A stretch of 64,000 bases of DNA. It comes from Xanthostigma xanthostigma (lineage: Eukaryota > Arthropoda > Insecta > Raphidioptera > Raphidiidae). The stretch is from assembly GCA_963575645.1 (NCBI GenBank), contig OY754466.1, positions 34,690,001 to 34,754,000 of the forward strand. The letters run 5' to 3'. The position numbers were made by a program, and so were the translations under genes. Of this stretch, positions 1 to 12,858 are shown one piece after another. Every line of letters starts with the position of its first letter. The stretch's first letter is position 1. Under the pieces are notes generated by a model that had not been told where the DNA came from, made no database searches, and was given only the letters and a program-made list of their open reading frames with translations.

Positions 1-267
1 ATTTTGTGTTTCAAAATTTTCCGGAAAACCCACAACTGTACATACACTATGAAGAAGTATTAGATGCGATCATAGTGTGTTTCAGTTCTGTTAAGTGAAA
101 AGTAACGAAAAAGACAACGTACACTGTACTACTGTCCCCGTTCAATAATGTCATCTTTTTCAAATAAATAAATTCATCTGATTACTGGAATGTTTTATAT
201 TCAATACTTATATAAGCTTTCATTCTATAGTTAAAAATCGTTCATTAATAACGTGATATTAATCATA
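1..267. other. AT-rich non-coding flank
   Basis: No ORF, splice-bounded exon or repeat was recognised here. It is probably intron or upstream non-coding sequence of the gene whose exon starts at 674. Confidence 0.4.
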
Positions 268-529
268 GGCGTAGCAACGATTTTATCCTAGGGGGTCAAA
301 TTTTCAACTCCTAACTACCATTACCAGCTGCTACTTATACCTAATTTGAAAACTGTTCATAGAAGCAAAATCGATCAACACGACTTTCTGGAGAAATTTC
401 ACGACAAAGAAAACGTAGATTATTGTAGATTTATCTTGTTATCTGTACGTGAACAATGAATATTGTAGGGTGGGCCAGGAGGATTTTAGGGTGAGTCAGG
501 CCCACCTGGCCCCTCTCTCTTGCTACGCC
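268..529. mobile_element. Candidate short TIR element (MITE), hAT-like ends
   Basis: The left end GGCGTAGCAA at 268-277 is mirrored by TTGCTACGCC at 520-529. The interior is non-coding and ends in a GC-rich stretch (GGCCCACCTGGCCCC). Ends reading GGCGTAGC are common in insect hAT-type MITEs. No clean 8-bp target duplication is visible, so class and exact ends are uncertain. It lies about 145 bp upstream of the 674-791 exon. Confidence 0.45.
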
Positions 530-673
530 AATGATATTGATAGGTATTGTTCAGTCAAAAAAAAATCAATACCTTCCTGATTGATTTGAAAGGAAATTTC
601 GTGCGATTTTGCAGAGAACGCGTCTAAAAACAATATTTGAGATGTTTGTAAAATTATCTTTCTTTTCCAATAG

Positions 674-791
674 ACTAGCCAGTGTTCAAGAGCAGCGTTT
701 GCCATGTTCAAATAATACACCAGACGGTCGCATGTCTCCGTCAGTGGATGAAACACCACCGGTAACTCCAACATCCGCGCAGCACGGAAAG
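674..791 (+). CDS. Internal coding exon, probably of the gene ending at 25593
   Basis: This 118-bp exon is bounded by a strong 3' splice site (a pyrimidine-rich tract ending in ccaatag at 673) and a consensus donor (AAAG|gtaagc, cut after 791). The open frame has one base completing a split codon, then whole codons to the end, so it closes in phase 0. Its residues include RMSPSVDETPPVTPTS, a proline-directed Ser/Thr-rich sequence typical of disordered scaffold regions. Base composition is clearly richer in GC than the flanks. The downstream exon at 24490 also starts in phase 0 and has the same style of sequence, so I infer a shared gene; further exons may exist between them. The product family is tentative (SRCIN1/CG32809-like coiled-coil proteins, from memory only). 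ATG codons upstream in this frame lie before the acceptor and are not start sites. Confidence 0.7.
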
Positions 792-2067
792 GTAAGCAAA
801 TATCTTAAACATTTAATACACCAAGTGCGCATTGTTTAATCGCTTTTTGTACCCTTGCACGCTGCTCTTTTTGTATACTTAGCTAATTAATTTATAATTA
901 TTTATTATTTTAATGCAGGTTTTGATCGATAATTCACAAATTTTTAGTGGGGATTTCTTGGCAGAGAGTTTCAACTTTTTCCATAAAAAGTTTTATTTAC
1001 CGTTGTATTGAAATGGCTAGAGTTTTCTATAAATTTCCATTTTCGTGCCATGCAACAAATAACGCTTTTCATTAAAGCTGGCCCAATGATCATTAAAAGT
1101 GTGCAGTTTTTTCTTTTACTTGTTTTATAAACTAGGTATAAATTATTTTGATAATATGAAAGTAGTAACAAAAAAAGTTTGTTTATTTTTTATAATTTTT
1201 GTTTTTAATTTTTTATAATTTGTATGTAATTTTAGTAGTAATTACTGTAGATATCCAAAAAATGTGCAGTTTTGTACAGTTTAAAAATTTCTTTTCAAGG
1301 TTATATCTAATATTCTAATTTTTTAAACCCCGATCCACAAAAAGAGGGGTAATAAATGACAATTGTTAAACGATATTTTCAGCACACGCGATAACGATCT
1401 TGAGCCAGGTAGTCATTAATTCATATTATGCTTATTTAAATTGCGTTTATTCTTATACTTTGTCATAATCTATATTATATATTCTTTAATACATACACAC
1501 TTCAGTATAATCTAATTCATTATATTTATAAGTTTCTTCTTAAAATAAATGAAAAAATAGGCATAATAATATTTGTTTAAACTGTTAAAAGAATGAATGA
1601 GAGAGTGTGGTAAAAAACAACACAACAGTATAAAAATTATGGTCGATGCATTTCCAATGTTACCTTAGCTATATAAACATTATTTTCATCAAAACATTTA
1701 CCATTTGTCTGCCATGGCCCCTTTAGTTTACGCATCTTGGTATTACATTAATTATATTATCACAATTACTTGTTTTTATTTCGATTTTTCACCTACATAC
1801 AATAGGCACTGTTAAAAATTCGCACATCAAAAAATATGCCTGAATATTTAGGAACAAAATAGCCTTCACTCATGAGTGTCCCATATTATTTTTTGTTTAT
1901 TTTTCGTTACAAAATTTAAAATATCACAGGCATAAACTTGCAGCTTAAGTTTGTTTTTATTAACGTGTGTCAGAAGGGTTTCACAAGAACAAAACAATTA
2001 AAAATATGATCTAATCTCATATAAAATTGTGTAAAATAACCAGTGCATTATTATTTCATTACCTTTT
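792..2067 (+). other. Presumed intron, no recognised features
   Basis: AT-rich sequence after the donor at 792. I see no exon-like island and no repeat here. It is taken as the start of a long intron that would run to 24489 if the two recognised exons are adjacent. Confidence 0.45.
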
Positions 2068-3170
2068 GTCCAGGGTCTACTGTAGGAAAATTTAAATACA
2101 GATATTTTTTCAGAAATGCTTAACAGCTGTCTTAGCAATCATTTTTGACTTGGGTGACATCCGCCATCCAGTACGTTTTCCCAGTATCGACATTGTTCAA
2201 AAACTGTTTTTAATAGTATTTAGTCCAATCATAATAAAAAATGTTCATAACTTGTCATAGTAAAGTCTGTAGTTTTTGAGTAATATTTTTTTATTTAAAA
2301 CAGCGATTTGTTTATTTTCAACTCCTTGAAAATCCGTTTGAAAATATATATTTTTGGATCGGTTACTATTTTTTACATATTCTTTCTATGCTAAGCAATC
2401 TCTGCAAGATTAATTTTATATTTTTTTCTATTTTAAATTCTTGTTAGGTTATTCGACTCATATATTCAAATTGTCTTAAAATGTCCATGTTGTAGAATTA
2501 ATCAACAGGGATTTTTATTTCGCTTGAATGCAATCGTTTTTTACGATAAATAATTAATTAACAATCAAAATTTTAAATATAAAACTTGACGCAAAACCAC
2601 GAGTCTCCACTGCTGTGGCGTCATTTTTGTTGTATACAGTACACAAACTGCAAAAAATAAGCCTTGGTATCGTTTACACGAGGCTCGTTTAGTTTACTCG
2701 AGGCTCGCAGTCAGCACAAATTCCAACAGTTATTCCAACGGCAAAACCAGCCTCGTGTGCAGCGGCCATTAGGCTTAGGAACATTTTTTTTTCAAAACTT
2801 GCTTGCAAAAAACCTGTAGGCCTCTTACTTTTGATATGTCAAACATCCTATCAAAATTTGGTTTCGATCCGCTCATCCGTTTGACCTGTACCGTGCTTAC
2901 AGACAAACAGAACAACATTCGAACTGACTGTGTTTTGAACTCGGAGTACCATAAAACGAAAATATATTGTAAAATTTTGAAAAGTGAGTTTTAACCTAAA
3001 CTACTACCATTCCTCCTTGTGAAGTGGGAATGCTAAAAAAACAGTTTCGAAGTAAAAAAATCAGGGGGAAGGATGTCCACTCACGTCAAAAGTGATTGCT
3101 ATTAAAGACAACTGCTAACAATTCTGAAAAAAAAATGCCTACTCTTAATTTTCCTACAGAAGTGTAGTAG
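2068..3170. repeat. Old inverted-repeat pair
   Basis: Sequence at about 2068-2175 (CTGTAGGAAAATTTAAATAC, then a TTTTTTCAGAA block and a TTTTGACTTGGGTGACATCC block) reappears, inverted and diverged, at about 3062-3170. The arms are roughly 105 bp and clearly older than the other foldbacks in the window. The interior holds a GC-richer stretch near 2600-2770 with repeated CGAGGCTCG. It is probably a decayed TIR element. Confidence 0.45.
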
Positions 3171-5618
3171 GTTCTGAACTAGGTACCTATCATACCTATG
3201 ACCATTAGTAACTTACAATTTTCTTTAAATATGAAATAACTTCTTGACTACCAGTTTTCATAAACCTAACATCAGTTTGTTTTAATTGTTTTTGTATTTC
3301 AATGTCATTACAACAATTGGTACATAGTTACAATATACCTAACCGTTTCATAAATTCCAAAAAATAAAAATATATTTATAAACCGTTCAATAGGTAGTTT
3401 TGTTTCATAATAACTCAGACCTAAAATGGAAACATTATAGTAAATATGATTTTAACATATTTTGTATGATTTTAACTGACATATCTAGGCACGGCACTGC
3501 CCCCGCCGAGTCAAGCACTGCTAACCTACCTTTTCTCGAACCGATTCGGCGTATTTTTGAACACTAGTAACTTTCATCTGGATAACACTTCAGGTCTCAA
3601 TTTTCAGAATAGAATGGGGTCATCAAGCTGATGTAATGTACCAAATTCCAATTTTATGGCCGTGCGACTATTGAATTCATAAATACACAAAGCTCATTTA
3701 TTTCGTCACTCACCCACTCACTGATGATGATCAAAATCTTTAGGGTACAAGTAAGGAGAAAAAAATCTGTTATTACTATGTTTTTATGAATGTTAACTAT
3801 TGTAACAACATCGGTATCTACCACTGTTGCATACCATTCCTCTTAAAAGACGGGCCTAGTGGGATCAGCTAAAAGCTATTAGCAGGTGAATTAGTCATAT
3901 TTGATATCAGTTTGTTTCATTGGGACATTCATGTAGTATTTACTAACAAATAGGCAATTATTTCCAACAGTACACACAGTACCATGTTCAGTGTTTAGAT
4001 GTCATGACATTACAACGACCCTTTGCAAGTTTGTTCAATGGCCCTTCCACCCCATCATTATATGTTGTTATTTTGTGTTCATTATCCAAACTTGTTCCAA
4101 TATGGAATTAAGTGATCCTCAATGACACATTATATATATTTTTGTGATTTATGTTTATAGTTATTAATCTAATATAAGTGTGTCTTACAGAAATTAGTCC
4201 ATTGTTAGTAAATAATAACAAACATTAATCGTACATATACCGTTCATAGCGCATGTGAAATAAATCAGAATTATCAATATCTAAATAATATATTTGTGAG
4301 GAGAAAAAGTCTATTGGGTGATAACCACTTACGCAGAATTGTGCTCGGATGAGGGATTGTTAGAGTTAACATGGACATCCGGTTATAGTCCAAATGTTCT
4401 AAGTACAAATCGAGGATTTTCTGGCGTCAAAGTTCAATAACGGAAAATAGAAGGGATTATTATTATGTAAGCTTAATGAATTTTCACACTTTATTCCGTT
4501 ATTCCAGATGAGGGATGGGTAGCGCCCCCCGTGTCCTTACTTGAGTACGCCCATATCTACCACGAATAGTCATAATCAAATTCGAAAATTAAAAAGTAAA
4601 CGTAAAAAATAAACGTGACCTTATTCCTCTTTCAAGAAACACGACGCTTCCAACAAATGATACGGATGATCCTGAAGTGTCACACTGCTAATAATATTTA
4701 TTTCTATTTCCAAACAATAATGTGTACGCTTACCCTGAGTATGATATCGCGGTACGCATTTGTCCGCCGATAGAAATAGAACATATATTAATTTCAAATT
4801 ATTGTTGATAACAAGTTCAATATATTCTGTCAAATGGGAATGAGCCATATAAGAACTTGATAGACGGAGGCTTTGAATTCCTTTAATGGCAATACAGCAC
4901 AATTTCGTTTATTACGGACGGTAGACTGTATATAATTTTTGCGAAAAAAAGGGAAAATTAAATTTAAAAACTACATGAATCAAGTGTGTTGAATTTTTTC
5001 AACAGTCTTTTCAAGTATAACGTAACCAATAATCGTTTGTTGTAAGAATTATTTCAAATGAATTATTTATCGTGTTTGAAATACACGAAATATCAATTTC
5101 AATTTATGATAATTTTGTCACATCAATAACTACTTATATCGTAGATTTCGAATACAGTCAAACATGGATAAATGGGATCTCATAATGCTTTCTCTGAACC
5201 TAGGACATTTAACACTACCTATATACAATACATGATTATATTATGTGATTACGATAATTTATAAGACAATAGATCAGGAATTATCAGTTTGTGTCCACGA
5301 AAACATAAGATTGATTTGTTATTTCAATTTTAAAATTGCATTTTTTTGACATGTCAGGAAACGCTTCCCGCCATGATGATTTGGAGTGTGACGTCATACT
5401 GTAGCAAACTTACAGCTATATGATATAAATGTGATTTCCGAATTTATGTTTGCCTTTCCAGGCCTTCCATAAGGGCCACGTTGTTTTAGAAAGCAGTAAT
5501 TATGCACACTCGTAGAATAGTACACAAAACAGAACCTAACGGAGCCGAGTTTTCAATTTTCTACCAGGGAACAGAAATAAAGGGGGATGGGGTGTTCGAA
5601 ATAAAGGTCTTCGTTTAC
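3171..5618. other. Non-coding AT-rich stretch
   Basis: No supported gene. A 93-codon minus-strand ORF at 4621-4902 has no recognisable domain, no splice-flanked structure and no ordered codon use, so it was not called. The stretch is treated as intron sequence with unrecognised old repeats. Confidence 0.4.
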
Positions 5619-7028
5619 TAAGCCAAGCTGTAGAGCATTTTTGCATGACATAAAGACTAGTAGCAAACCGATTGTGCGATGATATAAAAGACAATAAGCA
5701 GATGAATAGGTATATGTTTTTCACTCGAGTTTCCGGTCCATTAGTTAGTTATCAACAGTTTATTGCAAAAAAAACGCGATTTTTGTCTGTTTTTGCTTGT
5801 AACTTTGAAACTAATGGAGCAATCGGAATGCCCCAATGAAATGGTTTGTAGAGAATTGAAATATCTACAGAATGAGAGGTCGAATGTCTTAATCGGATAA
5901 TTAGGTCCTGAAAAATTTAGGAAAAGCCAGAAAATTAGGCGTTTTTTCGAAAATTTATAGCTCCGTCATTTTTTGAGCTGGAGCGCTAAAATTTCGAGAG
6001 AAAGTAGGGATTATAATGTTCTTTATGTGTGCCAAAGGTGGGTGCTGTCGGATTATTAGTTTTCGCGAAATCGCGATTGAAAGTTTGCAGTGTGCTTTTT
6101 TCCGGCAGGCCTGTATGCGTTACCGTAAGTCCGATAATAATTTCAAAAAAAGTATTGAAAAGTTGACATCGTGCACTACAAAACGTAGATTTCAGTTTTT
6201 AGATCAGATGCCTGGAAGCATGCTAAACACACTCGTAAAGTTCGTAAAAAACGGCCGATCGCGCCCTCTCAATCGAGTGGTGGGGGAATATAAATAACGT
6301 GCGCGCCGCGCGCGCTATTACTATATATACGCTTCTCCGCCGCTGCTCCTTCCACCACCACTCGACTGCGAGCACGCGCTCGGCCGTTTTTCGCGAACTT
6401 TACGAGTGTTTTTAACATGCTTCCAGGCATCTTATCGAAAAACTGAAATCTACGTTTTGTAGTGCACGATGTCAACTTTTCAAAACTTTTTTTGAAATTA
6501 TTATCGGACTTACGGTAACGCAGCAGGCTTGTCGGAAAAAAGCACACTGCAAACTTTCAATCGCGATTTCGCGAAAACTAATAATCCGACAGCACCCACC
6601 TTTGGCACACATAAAGAACATTATAATTCCTACTTTCTCTCAAAATTTTAGCACTCCAGCTCAAAAAATGACGGAGCTATAAATTTTCGAAAAAAACGCC
6701 TAATTTTCTGGCTTTTCCTAAATTTTTCAGGACCTAATTATCCGATTAAGACATTCGACCTCTCATTCTGTAGATATTTCAATTCTCTACAAACCATTTC
6801 ATTGGGGCATTCCGATTGCTCCATTAGTTTCAAAGTTACAAGCAAAAACAGACAAAAATCGCGTTTTTTTTGCAATAAACTGTTGATAACTAACAAATGG
6901 ACCGGAAACTCGAGTGAAAAACACATACCTATTCATCTGCTTATTATCTTTTATATCATCGCACAATCGGTTTGCTACTAGTCTTTATGTCACGAAAACG
7001 CTTTTTTAAATCTCTATAGCTTGGCCTA
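5619..7028. mobile_element. Large foldback element I
   Basis: The two halves are near-perfect inverted copies. AGCCAAGCTGTAGAG at 5621 is mirrored by CTCTATAGCTTGGC ending at 7025, and the arms of about 670 bp meet around a short GC-rich centre (CGTGCGCGCCGCGCGCGC, 6299-6316). Each arm carries the same stretch of about 90 codons without stops, in opposite orientation; this reflects the duplication and is not a gene. The high similarity of the arms suggests recent origin or gene conversion. No transposase is present, so it is non-autonomous. Confidence 0.85.
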
Positions 7029-7170
7029 TACCTAGAAAGCCGAAACTATTCATTTTTTCAAGAAAGTTTTGAAAGATTTTTTTCTAAACTTTATAGTTTC
7101 GTCAATAAATAAAATTATCGACCAAATTTTCCAGACAATATATTAACAAAAAAATATCTAATTAATACAT

Positions 7171-7205
7171 TAACGTTTCGATTCGGATTTGGACCTTCTT
7201 TAGAA
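7171..7205 (-). ncRNA. Degenerate hammerhead-ribozyme-like motif (Penelope copy 1)
   Basis: On the minus strand the order is CTAAAGA, then GGTCC, a 6-nt loop, GAATC, then GAAACGTT. Compared with a hammerhead core (CUGANGA, stem II, GAAAC) the first box has a G-to-A change, so this copy is probably inactive. It sits downstream of the Penelope ORF end, where hammerheads are known in Penelope-like elements. Confidence 0.35.
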
Positions 7206-7412
7206 CTGATCTAAAAAATATAAAAAATAATTAATATTTAATTTCTAATTAGCTTTTTATAAAATTCCTTCAAAATTATTAATTAATATCAAAATATTAA
7301 TAACAAACAATTTTTTATTAAGTAGTCATGGAAATAATTGTAAGCACCTAAAAAGAAAGAAAAAAATTATTAAAAACAAAATATTATTTAAAAATAATAT
7401 TATACCTATATA

Positions 7413-7606
7413 TTACTTAAATTTTCTGTATATACCTAATTGAGCATTGAGAGAATTTTTATTTGGTTTTATATGTAACATTTCCGAAATATTTCTTTTA
7501 ATAAAATTAGTTTCATTATCTAAAATTTTTATATTATCCCAATTAATTTTGCGGTCAAGTCTAATTTTATTTATTAGAGTTCTAATCAGACGTTAATCAA
7601 AGATTT
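7413..7606 (-). pseudogene. Penelope-like GIY-YIG endonuclease C-terminus, degenerate
   Basis: Translating the minus strand up to the stop at 7413-7415 gives a tail containing NWDNIKILDNETNFIKRNIS and then EMLHIK. This matches the conserved end of Penelope-like element ORFs, where a W-D-N-x-K-I-L-D-x-E block and K-R-x-x-x-E-M-x-x-I follow the GIY-YIG endonuclease core. It is known that this domain nicks DNA for target-primed reverse transcription. The reverse transcriptase and the GIY-YIG catalytic residues are absent from this copy, and an in-frame TAA lies just upstream of the conserved block (near 7594). It is a dead, 5'-truncated copy. Confidence 0.65.
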
Positions 7607-7638
7607 GTTTATAGTTTCGTAATTTGAAAATAAAAAAA

Positions 7639-7857
7639 TTTGAAAAGAAGTTTGACCCTGCAGGCCATCCCTGAAACTTCCCGCTATTTTCGAGTTTAAA
7701 ACACTCAAAAATATATAAAATATAGCTAGAAGTTTATTTTTTAGCTCTTCGAATTAAAAAAAAAAAAACACTTTCTTATACGAATTTTTCGTTCACGATA
7801 TCTCGTGAACAAATGAACCGATTTTGATGCGGTTTGCGGAAATCGACGCAGTTTGTT
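7639..7857. repeat. Dispersed repeat B, copy 1
   Basis: About 215 bp containing GTTTGACCCTGCAGGCCATC and TTCACGATATCTCGTGAAC. It is repeated in direct orientation at 17470-17686. The family is unknown. A 63-codon minus-strand ORF partly over it is a shadow of this repeat. Confidence 0.7.
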
Positions 7858-10231
7858 AAGGATAAGAGCTGATTATATTTTGGAATTAATCGGTTTAGTA
7901 GTTTAGAAAATATTGTAGAAAAACAAATTTCTAAAAATTTTTTAAACGTATTTTTGAGATTTCTCAAACTTTATTGGGCCGAATCATTCATTTTTAAGGT
8001 AAGGTAAGCTAGGTTAAAGACTACTTTTTGCGTTATAGCCACTACAAGAATGACGTCACAATAGATAAACATGGCGGCTCATGTTTTCACGCCAACTTAT
8101 ATAATTGTATTTAAGTGTTTGTGTGCTTAAACGAAATAAAAGTTCCTGTGGATTATTACTACGATATAGTCATTTTAAGACAATACAAAAATAAGAGTCA
8201 AATAGCGGTACCTACTACGGAAGCTTTCCACTAATACAGGTCCCACTTATCCAAGTTTGAATGTAGTAAAATATGTAGTAACAATTTTTTTATGAAACGA
8301 TTCATACAAATTTTTAAGGACTGATTCTCCAGATTTTCGCATACATCCACAGTCCAATAAATTCATTATTCAATATATATTAATGGCAGACCTGGTCAAT
8401 TACTTTCAAAATTTCATATTTTTTGGTACCTTCAAAATTGTCTACCACGGATGTTGAACGCGCGATTATGGTCTACCATTGTTATTTTTCCATAATAATA
8501 ATAAAATATTATTAAACCAAATGGCAGACGTGTCAAATACATTTGAAATTAGTCAAATTTCAATACCTGTCGCATCTGAGCACCCCATATTATAGGGTAG
8601 GTATAGGGAACTCACTGTGTAAAAATCCAGGTCTGGTCAATTGCATAATGGCTCTTAGACTAGCGACACTGTGCTGCTGTGTACTATGTACCATTAATTA
8701 TGTTTGATATTTAAATGGACCACTTTCTCTTAGACGATTTCTAATCAACGTTTTTGTGGTAAGTCTTAGTTTAAATGTGAACAAAACAGATATTGAGTAG
8801 TGATGTTAAAATTATTTTTAGAGTATTTTTAAAAGTGATTAGGTTTATTCATTCTACTTTTATGAGTCATCGACCATCGTGAAAATATCACCAAAATTAT
8901 GGTTTTTATTATTGTTTTTGTAATATGATCTTCGAAACATTGTTTGATTCAGTAATTTCAAAACGTTTTCAACAGCAATAAAGCATTTATACGCTTTATA
9001 AAATGCAACAACTCGCATATTCACAAATTTTCATAAAATATTAATGATGTTATTTATTTGAGATTGTAGCATATCAAATATAAATTTCAGTAATATTTAC
9101 TATTATAATGATCATTGAAATTTTAAGGAAGTTCATAAATATAAATTATTAATTATTTTTAATGTTAAGTTGATATAAAATTATTAGTGAAATTTATTGT
9201 ACGTATATATTTTTTCTTATATCAATTTTAAAGCTAAAGAAAAATGCTTTTGAACAATTTTTGTTGAGAGCTTGTATCTGCTTTTCTTTGCTAATATTTC
9301 TGATTTTTTCCCATTTGCTTAATGTTACCAAAATAAAAATAATAATGAAACATTGAACTCAAAACTTAAAAGTATTTTATCAATTATAAATTTTTATAAA
9401 TTTCACTTTCATATCCTGTACTTTTTTTCAAAATTGTGCACAATCATTTCGATAAAATAATAGACGTTACGTATAAATAAATAAAAAACTATTATATTAG
9501 TTATGTTTGGTACATTTGTCCTATAACTGCCAGTGTAAAAACTTGTCAATAGCTTATATTGATCTAATTAACTACATTTCACCGGCACAGGAAACAGACA
9601 TAAACTCTTTTAATATTACATAATATAATTACTATATTCCACGTACATAATTCATATAGCTGTCATTTTAAGCTTTATATATTACTTTTATAACCAGTGC
9701 CGAATCTAAGGGAGGAGTATGTTCACCAAGAACTTAACTACCTATACACTGGCTAAAATTTTATTCAAAAACTATTTTTGTTTATATATTTTGCTTTAAA
9801 CGTCTGAAACGTCGCGCAGCAAAGGGCAGCACATTTTTTGTGATCCACAAGTTTTAATGTGCGAGCGTTTGTCGAGAGGCATGGCAGGCCTGCGTGAACC
9901 TGTTTCACAGTTTACTGCGAATAGTTTTTAATACTTCGTAATAATAGACATAATAGACTTATATCTAGTTTGTTTAGTTCGGCCATCATCTACGACTGAT
10001 TGATGACAAGATTCTCAGATGTTGAGCGTCTATAATTTGCAATTCATTCATTCAACATTATATTTAAAAAATGGTCTATTTAAATTGCACAATGTGCAGT
10101 GTCGGTTTTAGGGAGGGACACGCACGTAGCGTCAGAATCCACGAATCTAGCAGTTAATTAAAAAAATAAATAAATAAAGGCACCACAAAACAAAGTAGAC
10201 CGGTCATTTTAAATGTTTCAGCTGTTTACCG
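7858..10231. other. Non-coding AT-rich stretch
   Basis: No exon or clear element. Two imperfect direct copies of AATGGCAGAC occur near 8382 and 8519. An ORF at 10213-10416 overlaps the arm of the next foldback and is not a gene. Confidence 0.4.
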
Positions 10232-12426
10232 ATATACAGCAAACCAAAATATGTAAAAAATCGGAAATTTTCCGTAGAATTCAATGCTGTATTTTTAAAA
10301 CAACTGACAGTGATGGGTCTTACCGAAAATTGGGGCCAAAGTTGGTCAAAAACTGTTTTCTGCGTTTAAAAAAAAATATTCTTTGGATTGAGAAAAGTTT
10401 AATACAAACGTTATAGAAATAATTATTACGGATCGATCTGGCTTGGTCCGATGTTAAAAAATTCGAAAATGGAGTGGCAATTATCAAAAAACCGTTAAAA
10501 ATCGCTGTTTTTTGAAACGCTTGTATCTCTTTGTAAAAAAATAATCTTTAAGCGATACTTGGTGAAAATGTAGCCCTTTGCAATCCAAACAAAAGCGTTT
10601 TTTAAAATTTGAAAAATAATGAAAAGTTTTTGCAAAAAACGATTTTTTCGAAAAAAAAGCATTTTTTTAAAATGCCAATAACTCATAAACCCGTGAGTTT
10701 TTATAAACGTTTTGGGGCTTAAAATTTTCTTTAATAGTTTCCGTAATGTTTGCAATTACTGCGCGCCTTTTTAATTGATCGGTAATGTGCGAAAAATCGG
10801 TATTTTTTTTTTCAATAAAAACAAAAAATTAAATACCTTCAAAAATTGAAATTTTCTACAATCGTCATTATTGCCATTTAAGAGCTGGTATTTTTCTGTG
10901 AATTAAAAAAAAAAAAATCAACCCTCCGACTTTCTGGAGCCGAAATATTTTTTTTTAATTCCTGCGGCGCCATTTTACAATATTAAGGGCTGAAATTTAC
11001 ATGAGTTACAGTTTAATACTTACAGATTAAATAAAAAATTACCAGATCCAAATCGGTCATCACTGAGCACTGCAAAGTTAGTAACATGAGCTGATCAGCA
11101 CCGTGGCATGAGAACATTAGCACTATAGGTGGAGTGGATGAGAAAAACGAAAAACTGATGAAAACACAAGCATTATGATTAAGAGAAAGTCAGTGGGTTT
11201 GTTTTCATCCACTCCACCTATAGTGCTAATGTTCTCATGCCACGGTGCTGATCAGCTCATGTTACTAACTTTGCCATGGCCCCCACATTCGATTGTGGGC
11301 CCTGTAACCAGTATCTGGGTCGCCCCCCCCCCAACATGTGCTTATTTTTCTTAGTCTTCAGACAAGAATCTTCGCAGAGTTAGAGTGGAGAGAGTAGAGG
11401 GAGTAGGTGGGGCCCGTGCGTGCTGTTGGATACAAAGTAATATCTATTTTACTCTAAACTGTTTTTATATTTAAATATTTTCATTCAAACCAGGGCCCCC
11501 TCTGAGCCCGGGCCCTGTTACCAGAGTTGCACCAGCCCCACCATTGTGGGGGCCATGAACTTTGCAGTGCTCAGTGAATTCCGATTTGGATCTGGTAATT
11601 TTTTATTTAATCTGTAAGTATTAAACTGTAACTCATGTAAATTTCAGCCCTTAATATTGTAAAATGGCGCCGCAGGAATTAAAAAAAAATATTTCGGCTC
11701 CAGAAAGTCGGAGGGTTGATTTTTTTTTTTTAATTCACAGAAAAATACCAGCTATTAAATGGCAATAATGACGATTGTAGAAAATTTCAATTTTTGAATG
11801 TATTTAATTTTTTGTTTTTATTGAAAAAAAATATCGATTTTTCGACCGATTTTTCTACCGATTTTTCGCACATTACCGATCAATTAAAAAGGCGCGCAGT
11901 AATTGCAAACATTACGGAAACTATTAAAGAAAATTTTAAGCCCCAAAACGTTTATAAAAACTCACGGGTTTATGAGTTATTGGCATTTTAAAAAAATGCT
12001 TTTTTTTTCGAAAAAATCGTTTTTTGCAAAAACTTTTCATTATTTTTCAAATTTTAAAAAACGCCTTTGTTTGGATTGCAAAGGGCTACACTTTCACCAA
12101 ATATCGCTTAAAGATTATTTTTTTACAAAGAGATACAAGCGTTTCAAAAAACAGCGATTTTTAACGGTTTTTTAATAATTGCCACTCCATTTTCGAATTT
12201 TTTAACATCGGACCAAGCCAGATCGATCCGTAATAATTATTTCTATAACTTTTGTGTTAAACTTTTCTCAATCCAAAGAATTTTTTTTTTAAAACGCAGA
12301 AAACTGTTTTTGACCAACTTTGGTCCCAATTTTCGGTAAGACCCATCACTGTCAGTTGTTTTAAAAATACAGCATTGAATTCTACGGAAAATTTCCGATT
12401 TTATACATATTTTGGTTTGCTGTATA
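10232..12426. mobile_element. Large foldback element II with nested palindrome
   Basis: The left arm begins ATATACAGCAAACC (10232) and the right arm ends GGTTTGCTGTATA (12426). Arms of about 830 bp run inward to CACTGCAAAGTT (near 11070) and AACTTTGCAGTG (near 11562). Between them lies a second structure, a palindrome with arms of about 65 bp at 11083-11270, followed by GC-rich non-coding sequence with GGGCCCTG motifs (11280-11560). The ORFs at 10495-10755 and 11903-12175 are the same arm read from both sides. No transposase remnant is seen. Confidence 0.85.
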
Positions 12427-12858
12427 ACGTTTACAAAAAATTAACATTACGTTCAAAATAGAATGACTGGTCTAAAGAGAAAAATTCTGTCGGAAGACGG
12501 GCATTCAATTTTCATAAACTGTCCAATTAAACCAGATTGCGACAATACAAGCATCTGTGTTGCCTTGATCATCCTCATAATCTGGTCACTTATGAACATT
12601 GGCCAAAATTTCATTGAACAGACGGAATTTCCACTAAACGTACTTAGTTTTTCTACACCTTGACCATCCTTCTTCAAAAACTTCAATCCTTTAGAACAAA
12701 AAATTGTAAATGTAGATAGAATCTATACGGTACAATGTTTCAGATAATTTTTTTTACCCAAAAATTTTGCAGATATGTGTATAGCTTTGTCCGTTACAAC
12801 TACACAAAAAGATTTGTTTGCGTAGTTACGTACATCAGCAATGTAGAAACAACTATAT
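12427..12858. other. Short non-coding interval
   Basis: Overlapping ORFs on both strands (12453-12686 minus, 12463-12663 plus) lack any recognised domain. This could be a fragment of an unrecognised element. Confidence 0.35.

Larger units (their letters stand above)
7085..7620 (-). mobile_element. Penelope-like retroelement 3' fragment
   Basis: It combines a minus-strand remnant of a Penelope ORF (7413-7606) with a terminal-repeat-like region (7085-7412). That region contains the string CGATTCGGATTTGGACCTTC, also seen in diverged form at 44120 and 60205. The block AGACGTTAATCAAAGATTTG at 7589-7608 recurs next to the copy at 44310-44340, tying the loci to one family. Confidence 0.7.

Noticed and set aside
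4621..4902. 93-codon minus-strand ORF as a possible small gene
   Set aside because: No recognisable domain, promoter, splice context or composition bias; length is within chance for scattered ORFs.
6016..6547. Two similar ORFs of about 90 codons facing each other (6016-6297 plus and 6269-6547 minus)
   Set aside because: They are the same sequence read from the two arms of foldback I; no domain, and the similarity is explained by the inverted duplication.
10495..12175. Near-identical ORFs at 10495-10755 (minus) and 11903-12175 (plus)
   Set aside because: Mirror copies of foldback II arms, AT-codon rich and without protein features.
12453..12686. Overlapping ORFs on both strands as a transposase remnant
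   Set aside because: No transposase motif could be identified; kept only as an uncalled interval.
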